DNA of 64,000 bases from Haematococcus lacustris (taxonomy: Eukaryota > Chlorophyta > Chlorophyceae > Chlamydomonadales > Haematococcaceae), in contig JASKMD010000029.1 in assembly GCA_030144725.1 (NCBI GenBank), positions 1,815,001-1,879,000 on the forward strand, given 5' to 3'. Both the position numbers and the translations under genes were made by a program. Shown piece after piece: positions 10,601 to 22,800 of this stretch. A model generated the notes under the pieces. The model ran no database searches and had not been told where the DNA came from. It saw nothing but the letters and a program-made list of their open reading frames with translations. Each line of letters begins with the position of its first letter. Position 1 is the first letter of the stretch.

Positions 10601-12080
10601 CACCAACTCGCCACTCAGCAAAACTCCGCCAGCCTGCTTCGCAACAATGCAGCCCTGCAGTCTGGCCTAAAGCTCCTAGCCGGCAGCCCCGTAGCTGCCT
10701 CGCAACCTAGCCACGTAGCCAAGCAACCTAGCCACAACAATACTCCGCCAACGCGGCCTGGCAATCTTGCGAGGTGTAGTCGCGTGCGTGCAAGCCGCGT
10801 GCACACAGCGCCACGCAGCTACCCCTTGCTGATCATTGGCGTTGTCCCACTCCATTATCTGCTCCATTGTCTCATTATTTAGCCCTCCTTCATTGACACC
10901 CCTTCATTGACTCTCCTTCATTGTCCCACCCTTGCCGCAGATATTGCCCAGCCCCTCCCCTCCCAGCCCTTCCCCTCCCCAGCCCCTCCTCTCCCAGCTG
11001 CGCATCAGGTTAGGTCGGGCCTATATACTGCCTGCCTGCTGCCCCATCACGGTGAGTACCTTGCCTGTTCCTAGCCGGTGAGTAGCGAGCTCCCTGATAG
11101 TGTGTTGCAGCTAATAGTCCCGACTAAAATGTCACCACGCCCCTTGCTTGCCGCAGGTCTAATGGTTCCACCTTTCCTTCCCGCCTCCTCTTTATCAATA
11201 ACCCCGCCTCCCTGCCTGTCTCCCAGCAACAGCCATGAGCGGTAGCTAGGGATTAGCTAGTGCTAGGGCCCTAGAAACAGGAGCAGCAAGGAGCAACATG
11301 GAGTGAGCGGTGAGTGCTGACCCCCTTGCTGATTAGTGGCCCTGATTACCTAGTCTCACCTATGCTTTGCCATGTGTTTGCTGCAGGTCTGACGGTCGCA
11401 CTTAGTACTCCTTCCCCCCACCCACCATCACCATCCTCCTTTTCCTTTCCTATACCCACCACCACCATCTAAAGCGCATGAGCCACCCTGGACAATGGCA
11501 GTGGGCATCATCATCACATGCAGTGGCGTTTGGAGGTTAGTAAGAGCATGGTAAGAGCCATTAAGAAGTCATCATGGAGTAGCATGGAGTGAGCGGTAAG
11601 TGGCTACCTCCTTGTTCGTTGATGGCCCTTATCACCCAGCCTTATCGCCTCCCCTCACCGCTGGCATGCCGTGTGTTTGCTGCAGGTTTTACGGTCACAC
11701 TTACCCACCTTCTTCCTCCCCCCCACCCCCCTTCTCCTTTCCCATACCCACCAGGTGCTACCACCATGTACTACCACCTTCCAGTCGATCACCCTCCCCT
11801 CCCTTCTCCACATCTCTCCTCCCGCCATGCCCCGCCCGCCATCCTGCCACCACCACCCACCACCACCTTCCTCCCCTTAGTACCCCCTCCTCCCCTCTCC
11901 TTGCCTCCCCACCTACCCCACCCCACCCCACCACTCTTCCAGTAAAGGAAGCGCAGGAGTCACCCTTTGCACACCTAGCTGCCACATGCCAATGGAAAAT
12001 GGCAGTGGCATTATCACCACACATGAATTGAGTACGGCCAAAGAACAAGTCAAGCCAAAGTCGCATTAAATTGAAAGCAC
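7640..12080. repeat. Inverted low-complexity arms between the 22-bp arrays
   Basis: Mirror blocks face each other. The G-rich sequence at about 8135-8205 is the reverse complement of about 11800-11865. The block 9480-9640 (AAGGAGTACTAAGTGCGACC, then CAGACCTGCAGCAAACACAT) is the reverse complement of about 11290-11450. A 22-bp minisatellite of a different sequence (CTGCACCACCTGCCATAT plus GGCT) lies at 9195-9305. Two copies of a segment containing CAAGGGACGGTCAAGGAGTC occur at about 8235 and 9367. No conserved domain is visible in any frame, and I see no gene in this 4.4-kb stretch. Confidence 0.6.
9195..9305 (+). repeat. 22-bp minisatellite, second sequence, about 5 copies
   Basis: Five copies of a 22-bp unit containing CACCTGCCATATGGCTCTGC, the same length as the flanking arrays but unrelated in sequence. 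Confidence 0.85.
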
Positions 12081-12176
12081 TACGTTGTCAGAACTATATT
12101 GTAAAGCACTATGTTGTCGGCTGAAGATAGACAGTAGTACAAACGTTGTAATTGTAAGAAAGCAGGAGACAAGTAG

Positions 12177-13440
12177 CTACTGCGCAGTAGCCACATAGCT
12201 GCAGGGCAGTAGCAACATGGCTGCAGAGCAGTAGCCACATGGCTGCTGCTCAGTAGCCACATGGATACTGAGCAGTAGCCACATGGATACTGAGCAGTAG
12301 CCACATGGATACTGAGCAGTAGCTACATGGATACTGAGCAGTAGCCACATGGATACAGAGCAGTAGCCACATGGATACTGAGCAGTAGCCACATGGATAC
12401 TGAGCAGTAGCCACATGGATACTGAGCAGTAGCTACATGGATACTGAGCAGTAGCCACATGGATACAGAGCAGTAGCCACATGGATACTGAGCAGTAGCC
12501 ACATGGATACTGCCTAGTAGCCACATGGATACTGAGCAGTAGCTACATGGATACTGAGCAGTAGCCACATAGATACTGAGCAGTAGCCACATGGATACTG
12601 AGCAGTAGCCACATGGATACTGAGCAGTAGCTACATGGATACTGAGCAGTAGCCACATGGATACAGAGCAGTAGCCACATGGATACAGAGCAGTAGCCAC
12701 ATGGATACTGAGCAGTAGCCACATGGATACAGAGCAGTAGCCACATGGATACAGAGCAGTAGCCACATGGATACAGAGCAGTAGCCACATGGATACTGAG
12801 CAGTAGCCACATGGATACTGCCTAGTAGCCACATGGATACTGAGCAGTAGCCACATGGATACTGAGCAGTAGCCACATGGATACTGAGCAGTAGCCACAT
12901 GGATACTGAGCAGTAGCCACATGAATACTGAGCAGAAGCCACATAGATACTGAGCAGTAGCCACATGGATACTGAGCAGTAGCCACATGGATACTGCCTA
13001 GTAGCCACATGGATACTGAGCATTAGCCACATGGATACAGAGCAGTAGCCACATAGATACAGAGCAGTAGCCACATAGATACAGAGCAGTAGCCACATGG
13101 ATACTGAGCAGTAGCCACATGGATACTGAGCAGTAGCCACATGGATACTGAGCAGTAGCTACATGGATACTGAGCAGTAGCCACATGGATACTGCCTAGT
13201 AGCCACATGGATACTGAGCAGTAGCCACATGGATACTGCCTAGTAGCCACATGGATACTGAGCAGTAGCCACATGGATACTGCCTAGTAGCCACATGGAT
13301 ACTGAGCAGTAGCCACATGGATACTGCGTAGTAGCCACATGGATACTGAGCAGTAGCCACATGGATACTGAGCAGTAGCCACATGGATACTGCCTAGTAA
13401 CCACATGGATACTGAGCAGTAGCTACATGGATACTGCGCA
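12177..13440 (-). repeat. 22-bp minisatellite, inverted arm, about 56 copies
   Basis: Plus-strand unit AGCAGTAGCCACATGGATAC plus TG; its reverse complement is the unit of the 6655-7616 array. Variants (TACAGAGCAG, TGCCTAGTAG, TAGCTACATG) are interspersed. Multiple minus-strand open frames are artefacts. Ends at a GCGCAGTTGACGCTGCTAAT copy of the terminal motif. Confidence 0.95.
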
Positions 13441-13483
13441 GTTGACGCTGCTAATTCCTGTGAATGCATAGCAGTATCCACAT

Positions 13484-13718
13484 ATATACAGAGCAGTATT
13501 CACATAATTACAGAGCGGTATCCACATCTATAATGCGCAGTATGCAATGGCTACAGAGCAGTATCCACATATCTACACAGCAGTATCCACATAAATACAG
13601 AGCAGTATTCACATGCTTGCTGGGCAGTATCCAAATAATTACAGAGCAGTATCACCATGCCTACAGAGCAGTATTCTTATGGATACTGCGCAGTCAATTA
13701 TGGATACTGAGCAGTCAA
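13484..13718 (+). repeat. Degenerate 24-25-bp repeats
   Basis: About nine diverged copies of ACAGAGCAGTATCCACAT plus a variable tail. They are related to the 22-bp array and lie just inside the right terminal inverted repeat. Confidence 0.7.
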
Positions 13719-13762
13719 CCATGGATACTGCGCAGGTGACGCTGCTAATTTGTGTGAGTGAT

Positions 13763-13849
13763 ACTACTGATACAAGCCATAACAAGGACTTTGTCCACTT
13801 GGTCACCTCTACATCTGACACCTCAGTGCACTATCCTGCGGCTCCTGCC
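13763..13849 (+). pseudogene. Ty3/gypsy pol remnant, pre-integrase spacer (part 3)
   Basis: Frame HNKDFVHLVTSTSDTSVHYP-AAPA runs into the Dualen insertion point. After the Dualen element the same frame continues at 23474 (AAPAHPLDLSDQHIQGYR). The last 14 bases (13836-13849, CTGCGGCTCCTGCC) are the left copy of the Dualen target-site duplication. Confidence 0.75.
13836..13849 (+). repeat. Target-site duplication, left copy
   Basis: CTGCGGCTCCTGCC, identical to 23474-23487 at the other side of the Dualen-type element; it defines the insertion precisely. Confidence 0.93.
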
Positions 13850-13878
13850 AGCCCTACCACCACCTGCCAGACCTTGAC

Positions 13879-16800
13879 ATGCATACCATGGGAATCAAGA
13901 CTAGCCATCCACAACGCACTCAACATGAGCATTCAGTTGAAGCATTATATAGCATGGGAGGACGGTTACATTTAGGCCATGAGTGGTTTGCATTACTCAT
14001 TATCCCTTTACCCCGGTCCGGCACTATGTCACATGCTTGCACTGCCGCCCATGTAACCAGATCAAGTGTGTGCAATCCACAACATTACCGAGTAGCGACG
14101 TCTTGCTCCGCTCCCCAACGTACCTCCACCCACAGTGGCAGAGTCATCACACAACAAAGGAACCTGGAGACCCATCTCTTACTCTTTGGGATGGGTATTT
14201 ACATCATTACCACAGCCCCCCAACATGGCAACAAACCCACAGTTAAAGAATCGAAACAGTGCCTAAGGCGGCATAAGAAACGCTTAAGCTCATATAGATC
14301 CACGGTACGAACCATTGGTTACAATGTAATGACAGGGATGGATGGCACCCTAGCCGCCTCTAGCTCCCTATGTAAGCTCTCTAACACTTTCCACCTCTCC
14401 ACACATGGAGCTAAGAACGGCCGCCCATACACAGTCTACCAATACAACAGCACCCTCCATGTCTACTGCTGCTATCAAACAACAATAGGTGAAAGTAACT
14501 GGACCACCTCCACCTTCAACCCCATAGCTGCCGCACGGGCTGTCTACGTGGCCTGGCTCTTACTAGCCGCTGGGGATGTTGAAGCTAATCCAGGTCCAGA
14601 GGTCGAGCACTTTAAGCAAGATAACGATAGCTCCGCGTGCCAGGTCTACTCCCTGAACAATGCTGCGGGACATGAATGGGTCACCATGCAAGACATAGAC
14701 AACTTTTACGAGAACAGGCTCCCTAAATTAACTGATCACTTCGAGCGTGGCGCATGGCTAATGGCAAGAGGAGTGGACGGCTACTCCGACGAAGTCATTG
14801 AGATGTACTTACGCACCCACTACGGCCTTGCTGTGCAGAGCATTGCCCAACTCAACCAACCCAGCGATTGGGCTGCTGATAACCTAGGGAACCTTGCTGG
14901 CCAATACGGTACACACACCTTTTTGTGCAAAAAGCCAGGCCACAGCATGGCCATGAAGTGCATTAACGGCGCATGGCACCTACTGGACTCCTTGAAAACG
15001 ACAGCCACACCCCTCTTGCACATTTCTGCTGCAACCAAGCGGACTATGCACCAACTCTTTGTCATCACGCCTAATATCCGCTCACGGGAGCAGATACGCC
15101 AGTGTGAGGAAAAGGGCATTCACCACATCATCAGCCATGCGGAACAAACACGCGACCATGATCGCAACACTACAGCACCCGGCCCCACATATACACCGAC
15201 CCACAACCCTGCACAACCCTACATGGAAGGGCAATACGAAGAATGCTGCCTGGTACATGCATTCAACATGGCCATGGGAAAGAAATGCATAGATTTCCAT
15301 GCAGTCATCAGACACTGCAAGCAACTAGCCGAGCACCTACAACATCTAGCACAAGCAGCACGAGAAGACGGGCACACGATTCGATCCTTCAATACTGATC
15401 ACATCTACCACGAGAAAGGCAAGTTCTCGTCTGACACACTGAACCACTACCTACACCGCCAGCACCATGAGATGCGCACGTACCTGCACCCAGCAACAAC
15501 CTACCTACCAACCCACAGTATCACACCTGAGGCGATCATTACAGCTGTTGCAAGCACGGGGGCGACACACACTGATGCTGTTATCTTGCTATCACACCAC
15601 CACGCAACTGTCATTAAACACACACAACAAGGCTGGTACCAGCTGGACTCATTCAACCGGGTGCCAAAACCACTCTCCACACCTAACGACTGGGGACGCC
15701 TCCAAGGGAACTTGCTCACCATCTGCACAGGCAACGTGAGACACACAAGGTTCGTTAGGAGGGAGATCTGGATAGCGGACCCGTTGGAGGCCACCACCGC
15801 ATCAGCATTAGCAGCACACTTTCAAGATCACACAGACCCGATTGATCTCACCAACAACCACATAGAGGAAGGAGAGATACTCGCCCCACCGCCCGTGACC
15901 ACCATTGACGCCGACAAGAACTCTACACTAGACACCAAGCGCAGCACTACAATAGAGGACACTCCATTACATGAGGAACCTGCCCGGCCGCGACAGCGCC
16001 GGGACATTCCCCCTGTTACCCTCCGCCCGCCAGCCCCCTCAGGTAAGCCGCGTACCAACCGACCCACCACGCGTGTCGATACCAACACTGGCCCGTCCGC
16101 TAAGCGGGTACGAGCCACCAAAGCACACCGCAACGACACGCACACACAAACCCTCATGTCCCAATACCTCTGCAAACCCACTACCGGAGCCCACACCACA
16201 AGGCTAAACCCCACCATAGCCGAGACACAACAAACCACGCCGGACAATGACCCTCGCACGAGCCAACACAACAACCCTACAACCGAACTGCCCCAAGCAA
16301 CCCTCAACAGGCAACACATCACCCTCACAACCTTCAATGTTAGAGGCCTATGCAGATCTAGAAACGAGGTCCTGAACCTGGTGCTCAGACATAGCCCGGA
16401 CATCTTGATCCTCACTGAGACTATGACCCAACCCAAGAGCAACAAACCTAGCTCTGGCTGGCTGAAGAGGGTTATGCCCAACTACACCGTCCACCGTCAC
16501 GAAGGCCATAGTGAGGTCCTCATTGGCATCAGACACGATCTAGCTATCCAGATGCAAGCCACCATGCTGCCGCCGTGTACAGATGCGGATGTAAACACCC
16601 GATGCGTCATCCTAAGCCTCCGCCAACGGCAAAGCGAGGAACTCACACTCGTTGCCACGTACTGGCCGTCAGGGAACAACGACGACGCGATCCCATTAAG
16701 GAGAAAGATGCAAGAACACATACGAGCAGCCACTGGACACCTGCCCGGCTCACTCATCCTGGCGGGAGATATCAACGCCACGATGAGGACAGAGGACCGC

Positions 16801-19800
16801 TCCGAACACACTGAATACCCACAAGACCACATGATGAGGGAGTTCGCCACAGAGCTGCGCCTATCCGAAGCTGACCCCGGCGACCGGGCCTGGACCTACC
16901 AGCAACCACACTGCAACAGCCGCATCGACGCCATCCTGGCGCGCGACGCGAGACAAGGCCCTGGGCATCGCACACACGTCGACACAAACGCGTACCTCAG
17001 CGACCACAGACCGCTCACCGCCACACTCACCACTACCAGACTGGGCATAGATCTAGCAGCCACACATCAACCCTTAAAACACAGCCACACCATTCTCACC
17101 ACCCCAATCACCAACAAAGATAGGGAAGCATACCGGCTTGGAGTGCAACAACCCAGCTCAGGCGCTCCACAACTGCATGCACAACTGACAGCATACCTAG
17201 CTCCCATGTACACAGACGCTACCCACTTCCTGACCACACTAGACAAGGCCAACCCACAACAACCACAACGCCTGACACTAGTGGCAGGCCTCCCGGCTAG
17301 AGAGGCTGTCGACACCGCAGCCGCCATGCTCACAACGCTCCTGGAAACCTGCAGGGGAACTGCCATGCAGACATGCAACACCAAGACATTGACCAGAGGA
17401 GGCCAGCATTACCAACGCAGGAGCATGTGCAAGATCAGACAGGCACTAGGGAAAAAGCTCAAAACCACCAGAGAACTCAGCCGGAAGGCTAGAATGTTAT
17501 TCAAACAAAACAGCGCCCACCCGTCTATCGACGACGTACTCCCAGAGACAGACACGATCAACGCGGAGGTAAGGGAGGCGGTGCAAGCACGCCAGGGCGA
17601 CGGTACAACCGAAAATTACGTGCAAGCCGCGCTCGCCCAGCTGACCAACTCCTACCGCGACCAAATCCACAAGCTAGATGACGACGACTCCGCACTTGCC
17701 ATTGCACAGGCGCGTCTCAGAATGCAACACCTCATCAGCACCCAACCCAAAAAAGCCAACAAATACATACTGCGCCCCTCTCGCACCGACCACAAAGGAC
17801 TGCAGGCACTAGCCGACCCCGATACCAAGAACATCTGCACCGCCCCGGCCGATCTCAACCGGATCATCACCGCCGCCTATAGACAAAAGCTCACGCCGCC
17901 GAATCCCAAAACAGGCCACTACACAAACACACAGACCAGATGTTACCCCTGGACCCGCCCCAAAGCCGCGGACCCCTTCACGTTGCACACCTGCCAAAAT
18001 ATACACTGGATGCACACAGCCATCATGGACAAAGCATTTCAAGAATGCATCAGCATACTATCAGGGGGCAAAGCGCCTGGCCCAGACGGCATTGAAAACG
18101 AGATCATCAAGATGCTGCCATGGGAGATGAGGGACACCATACACAAACTGTTCATCATCATGTGGGCCACTGGCTGCACACCCACAACATGGAAAACTAG
18201 TGACACCTGCCTGCTCTACAAGGACAAGGGCCAAGAAACAGACCTCAACGCCTACAGACCAGTTGGGCTGGCCAATACCATCTACAAACTCTGGACCAGC
18301 CTCATAACCAAGGCGCTGTACGAGTATGCTGAGGCTAACGGGATGTTAAGTAACTGCCAAGCAGGCTTCCGCTCCCATAGGGACACCACACAACAGCTCC
18401 AAATGCTGGTCATGGCCCTCGAAGACGCCAAGCTAGCCAAAGTAGATATCTATGCGCTACTGGTCGACTTCACTAGCGCCTTCAACACCACCTGCCAAGA
18501 CAAACTGCTATGGATCATGCATGACCTAGGCTTCCCCACCGACGCGACCGACGCAGTTAAGGACCTATACACGGGCGCTACAACGCGCTTCAGAACTCCC
18601 TACGGCCCCACCGACCCGGTACCTGTAGACCGGGGCACCATCCAGGGCGACTCACTCTCACCCTTCCTGTTCCTCATCTACATCGAACCCTTACTGCGCT
18701 GGCTCCAAGTAGGAGCGAGGGGGTACAAATTTACATCCGACACAACCGACAGCGCCGGGCGATTTACAATCGGCAGCATCGACTACGCAGATGACATCGC
18801 TATCCTATGCAACTCGATCAGCAACCTACGCTGTCAGGCAGACAAGCTCTCCGCCTACTCGGATTGGGGCCACCTAATCGTATCCCACAGCAAAACCCTC
18901 GCCACAGCGGCGCTCCACAAAGCGCACCAATCCGGCAGATGCAGCACCATGGCAGAAGCGGAAAAGCAAGCCCGTAGAGAACTGCAAGCCGTAACGCTAC
19001 AAGGGAAACCTGTCACCTACCTCAAACCGACCTCCCCCTTCACTTACCTTGGCGTCTTACTTACCATGACGCTCAACTGGAAACCACAACACATAGCCAT
19101 GATGACACAACTCAGACAAAAGCTAGAAAGACTACGACGCTCATTCGCTAGCGCCAGACAAGCCATCCACATCATCAAGACAGCCATCATCCCCAGTCTG
19201 GCCTATAGCTTCTGCGTAGCCCCATGCACACCGGGAGACCTAGACCTCTACGACAGAGCAATTAACCAATGTGTTAAGAAAAAACTCAGACTCCCACTAG
19301 GCACACCCAACGCCGTTGTCAGGGAGGACATCGACAAGCTCGGTCTTGGCATCAGCTCAACATCCAAAGAATACCATACCAGAAACACTACAGCCCTCCT
19401 ACACAGCCTCCAGTCCACAGACACCACACATGCCCACATAACCAGATGCATGCTACACAAACAGATCACTTGGCTCTACGCTCAAGCTGCCAAGCATGGA
19501 CACCGCATGTTAATTATGCTGCGACACACTCTACGAGCCAGACAACTCCTACATGCAACCACGGCGCAGCTCACTGCCACCCAGGAAGGACAAGAACTCT
19601 ACCCTAAGGAAACCAAACTGCTTGGACAACTCATGACACAGAATACCAGCCCCCTTCCACTCGACATAGTTAGTGCTTGCATGACGTGCCTCAAAAGCTT
19701 GGGCATCCGACATGCCACAGAGCTCCAACACACCATCGCTGGCCATACCTACATCATATCAGGACAGATGCTTAAAGAACGCTTCCACAACAAAGTCCAA

Positions 19801-22800
19801 CAAAAACACTATATCGCCCTCAACAGACTAACGACCATGGCGACCCAAGACAGATGCCCAACCACAACAGAAGCGAAAGACATCGCAGCCAAACGAGACA
19901 CCACCCTAGACCTGCCCGCTGCGCAAAGACTCATTAAACCATGGGCCGCGGGTCTGACGGAGCTTGCACCAACCGACGTCGAGGAAGACACAAAACACCG
20001 CTACGCTGATATTAGGGCGTACGCGACTGCCAAGAAGACCACACCGACCGAAGCGACGCACGTGACCGGACATGCAACACAACCCGCAGCCCTGGAGGCC
20101 ATCAAGAGTAGCTCCCGGCTGCTAAGGCGAGAGAACAGGGAAACCCAATCGCCCCCAACGAAACCCGCCCGACCCAAGGCGGGCACGAAACGGAACACTG
20201 AGGGCAGACAGATACAAACCATCCCGGAGGATATAGTGCACATAATAGGCCTCGACCTCCCAGGGCTCTCCAGCTGGAAGGTGGATAAAGCCTGCCGTTG
20301 TAAACCCAAGGACCTAGGCAGCATACTAGGGGCCATGTACGGCCACCAAGAGGCCATCACCAGCATAGATGGTTGGCAATGGGACGGCATCAACAAAGAA
20401 AGCTACTACAAGGTGCATTGGAAGCCCACAATCATAGATAAATGGGCATTACCACTATGTGCAGAAGAAGGCTATACACCCTCACACATAGAACCCATCA
20501 GCAGGGAAGAGGCTAAAGACGTATGCACATGTGAGCTATGCTGGCTACCAAGAGGAGACAGCCCAACGTGCCACAACTGCAAGAGGGCCTACCACCCAGC
20601 CTGCCTTGAGGAAGCCCTCCTGTCGGGACACAAAGAACCAGGCCACTGGCTGTGCCCAATATGCAAGTTTGGTAGCAACGAGTTCAAAACGACTATGCGT
20701 CTATCAGCGCACTCGGACCTTATACGAGTTCACTGGCGCCCCACCCTCGAACCGGCACCTCTCATCACGGCACACCTGGACTACCTGGCGCGACGCAGCG
20801 ACTATGAAGAGGAAAATAAGAGGATACAAGAAGCTAGATACGCGCGGCCTGACACACAGCTGCCGACACACACCCGGCAGGGACTGCCGGACCCGCACAC
20901 CTGGCTACCCCGGTGCACCAACCTTCACTCGAAGGCCACCTTCCACACTTACCCCATCAACCCGCAGACGGACATCGTCGGGACGGGCAAATGCGAAACC
21001 TTCCTCCAACTGCACCCCCACATGACCACCCCCGCGATGAACCTCAGCACGGGAGAGCCCATCATGCCCAAGCACGACCTAGTGCAACATGTCACGGTTC
21101 ACGATGAGTCGGGCCGCACAATAGGCCTTCTAACCAAACAACAACACCAACACCTACACGCTTGGCTACAACACACACCACACACACGCAACCTGGCCAC
21201 AGAACTGGTGGCCCTCCTCAGGAGACAGGACACACAGAGCAGCCGCCATCCCATGAGACTGGCACAAGACAAAGCCCTCACCACCCTACACACCACACGA
21301 AGCTTTCCAAGTACCGTCCAAAGATGGGCTGATCCACTCACAGTTAGACCGGAAACCACTACCTACTGGAGCCCCGACATCAATGACACGGCCTTTGGTG
21401 CACACCACAACTGCCTACTTGTACGTCACACTGGGCTATCCACATGGAATGTACCAGCCGATGATGCGGTGGCCCTTAAATGCGTCAACCATGCTATACA
21501 CTCAGCACACCAGGAGGAGGCCATGGCCACCATCATGTTGATCCCTGGAAAAAAGGGCATCTCTTACCCCAAGCACATTGACACCTTGAGACGGTACCCA
21601 GAGTACTGCCAGCACCTGGCCAGCATACCCCTCAACAATACCAACGGCTCCAAACTTGGCAAACACGCCACCCTCCTCGTCTACGTCATATGGAATGAGG
21701 CAGGGCAACTACTCACCACGAAAGGCAACCCACAAGGATGGATGGCTAGCACAGCCACTGCCCTACACCCGGACAGGGAGACACACCCTCTCCTTCGCAG
21801 ACCCCACAATCAAAAACAGCCAGCCACTCTCCCGAGTGGCCACAAACAGCACCTCCGCCTCCCGCTCGACAGGACTCTACCAACGCTGGGGCACACACGC
21901 AGCCAACACCAACTCACACACCACTCCACCACGCTACCACGGATGGCCATCACCGAATGGACCACAGTAGCGTACACCGACGGCAGCTGCATTAAGACAT
22001 CCGAGCCAGACCCGGCGCGCGTCGGGGCGGGGGTCTATATCCCGGAAAGCAACGCCCTACTTACCATTGCGATGAACGACCTAGAAAACAACACCATCAA
22101 CAAGGCAGAACTCACAGCGATACACGCGGCACTCAAAGCGGGGGCCAGACGCATCGCCACCGATAGCCTATGCTCTCTCTATCAGATCCGCCGAGCCCTG
22201 GCTAACCCGATGTCCCTCATCAATCATAGACACAACGACATCCTGACGGACATCGCCACCCTCATCATCGACAGCCCCGTCACGACCCAATTCTACAAGG
22301 TCCGGGCCCACTCGGGCATCATCGGCAACGAAGGCGCTGATGCCCTTGCTAAACACGCAGCGCTACACCCGGAGAAGGCAAACACACTAGAGTACCACCC
22401 GACCACACCCAAGGAGAGGGGTATCTGGCTAAACAACGGGACCGACGGCGAAAACCTCGCCCCACTGCCGGACTGCCGACACAGCGTACGAGCACACATG
22501 CACAGCAAGCACAAGCTAGGCCTCGCCAACCAAGACAGCATTTACTACCAGATGACCCAAGATATCACCAAAGCCGCGGCAAAAGGAGCGGGCGAAAGAG
22601 TGATGACCGATGCGACCATCTCCATCCCCGCGCAAAGGACCGCCCTACTCTACCGTACCGGAGGACTATACAACCAAAAACTAGCTATGCGCTGGAAGCA
22701 GGCGACAGACGACCGCTGCCCCCTCTGTGGGGAGGCCGACAGTGCCACACACCTGCTCTCGGGCTGCAGCGAGACCCTGCCACTCGTGCAAGAAAGGCAC

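Larger units (their letters stand above)
1643..13762. mobile_element. Foldback-like composite element with 44-bp terminal inverted repeats
   Basis: The left end (1643-1686) and the reverse complement of the right end (13719-13762) match at 39 of 44 positions, beginning ATCACTCACA and ending TGCGCAGTATCCATGG. Outside both ends the sequence is gypsy pol spacer. Inside are minisatellite arrays and G- or C-rich inverted arms: a 22-bp array at 6655-7616 and its reverse complement at 12177-13440, with inverted low-complexity blocks between them. Tandem repeats inside long inverted arms are typical of foldback elements. A third TIR-like copy at about 13424-13468 implies nesting. No transposase was found, and no clear target-site duplication was seen. 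Confidence 0.6.

Noticed and set aside
12323..13481. Minus-strand repeat proteins (HVATAQYPCGYCSVSMWL)
   Set aside because: Same 22-bp repeat in reverse orientation.
15828..16481. 217-aa minus-strand ORF within the Dualen element
   Set aside because: Antisense shadow of the Pro/Thr-rich linker and APE start; no domain, and the plus frame carries clear catalytic motifs.
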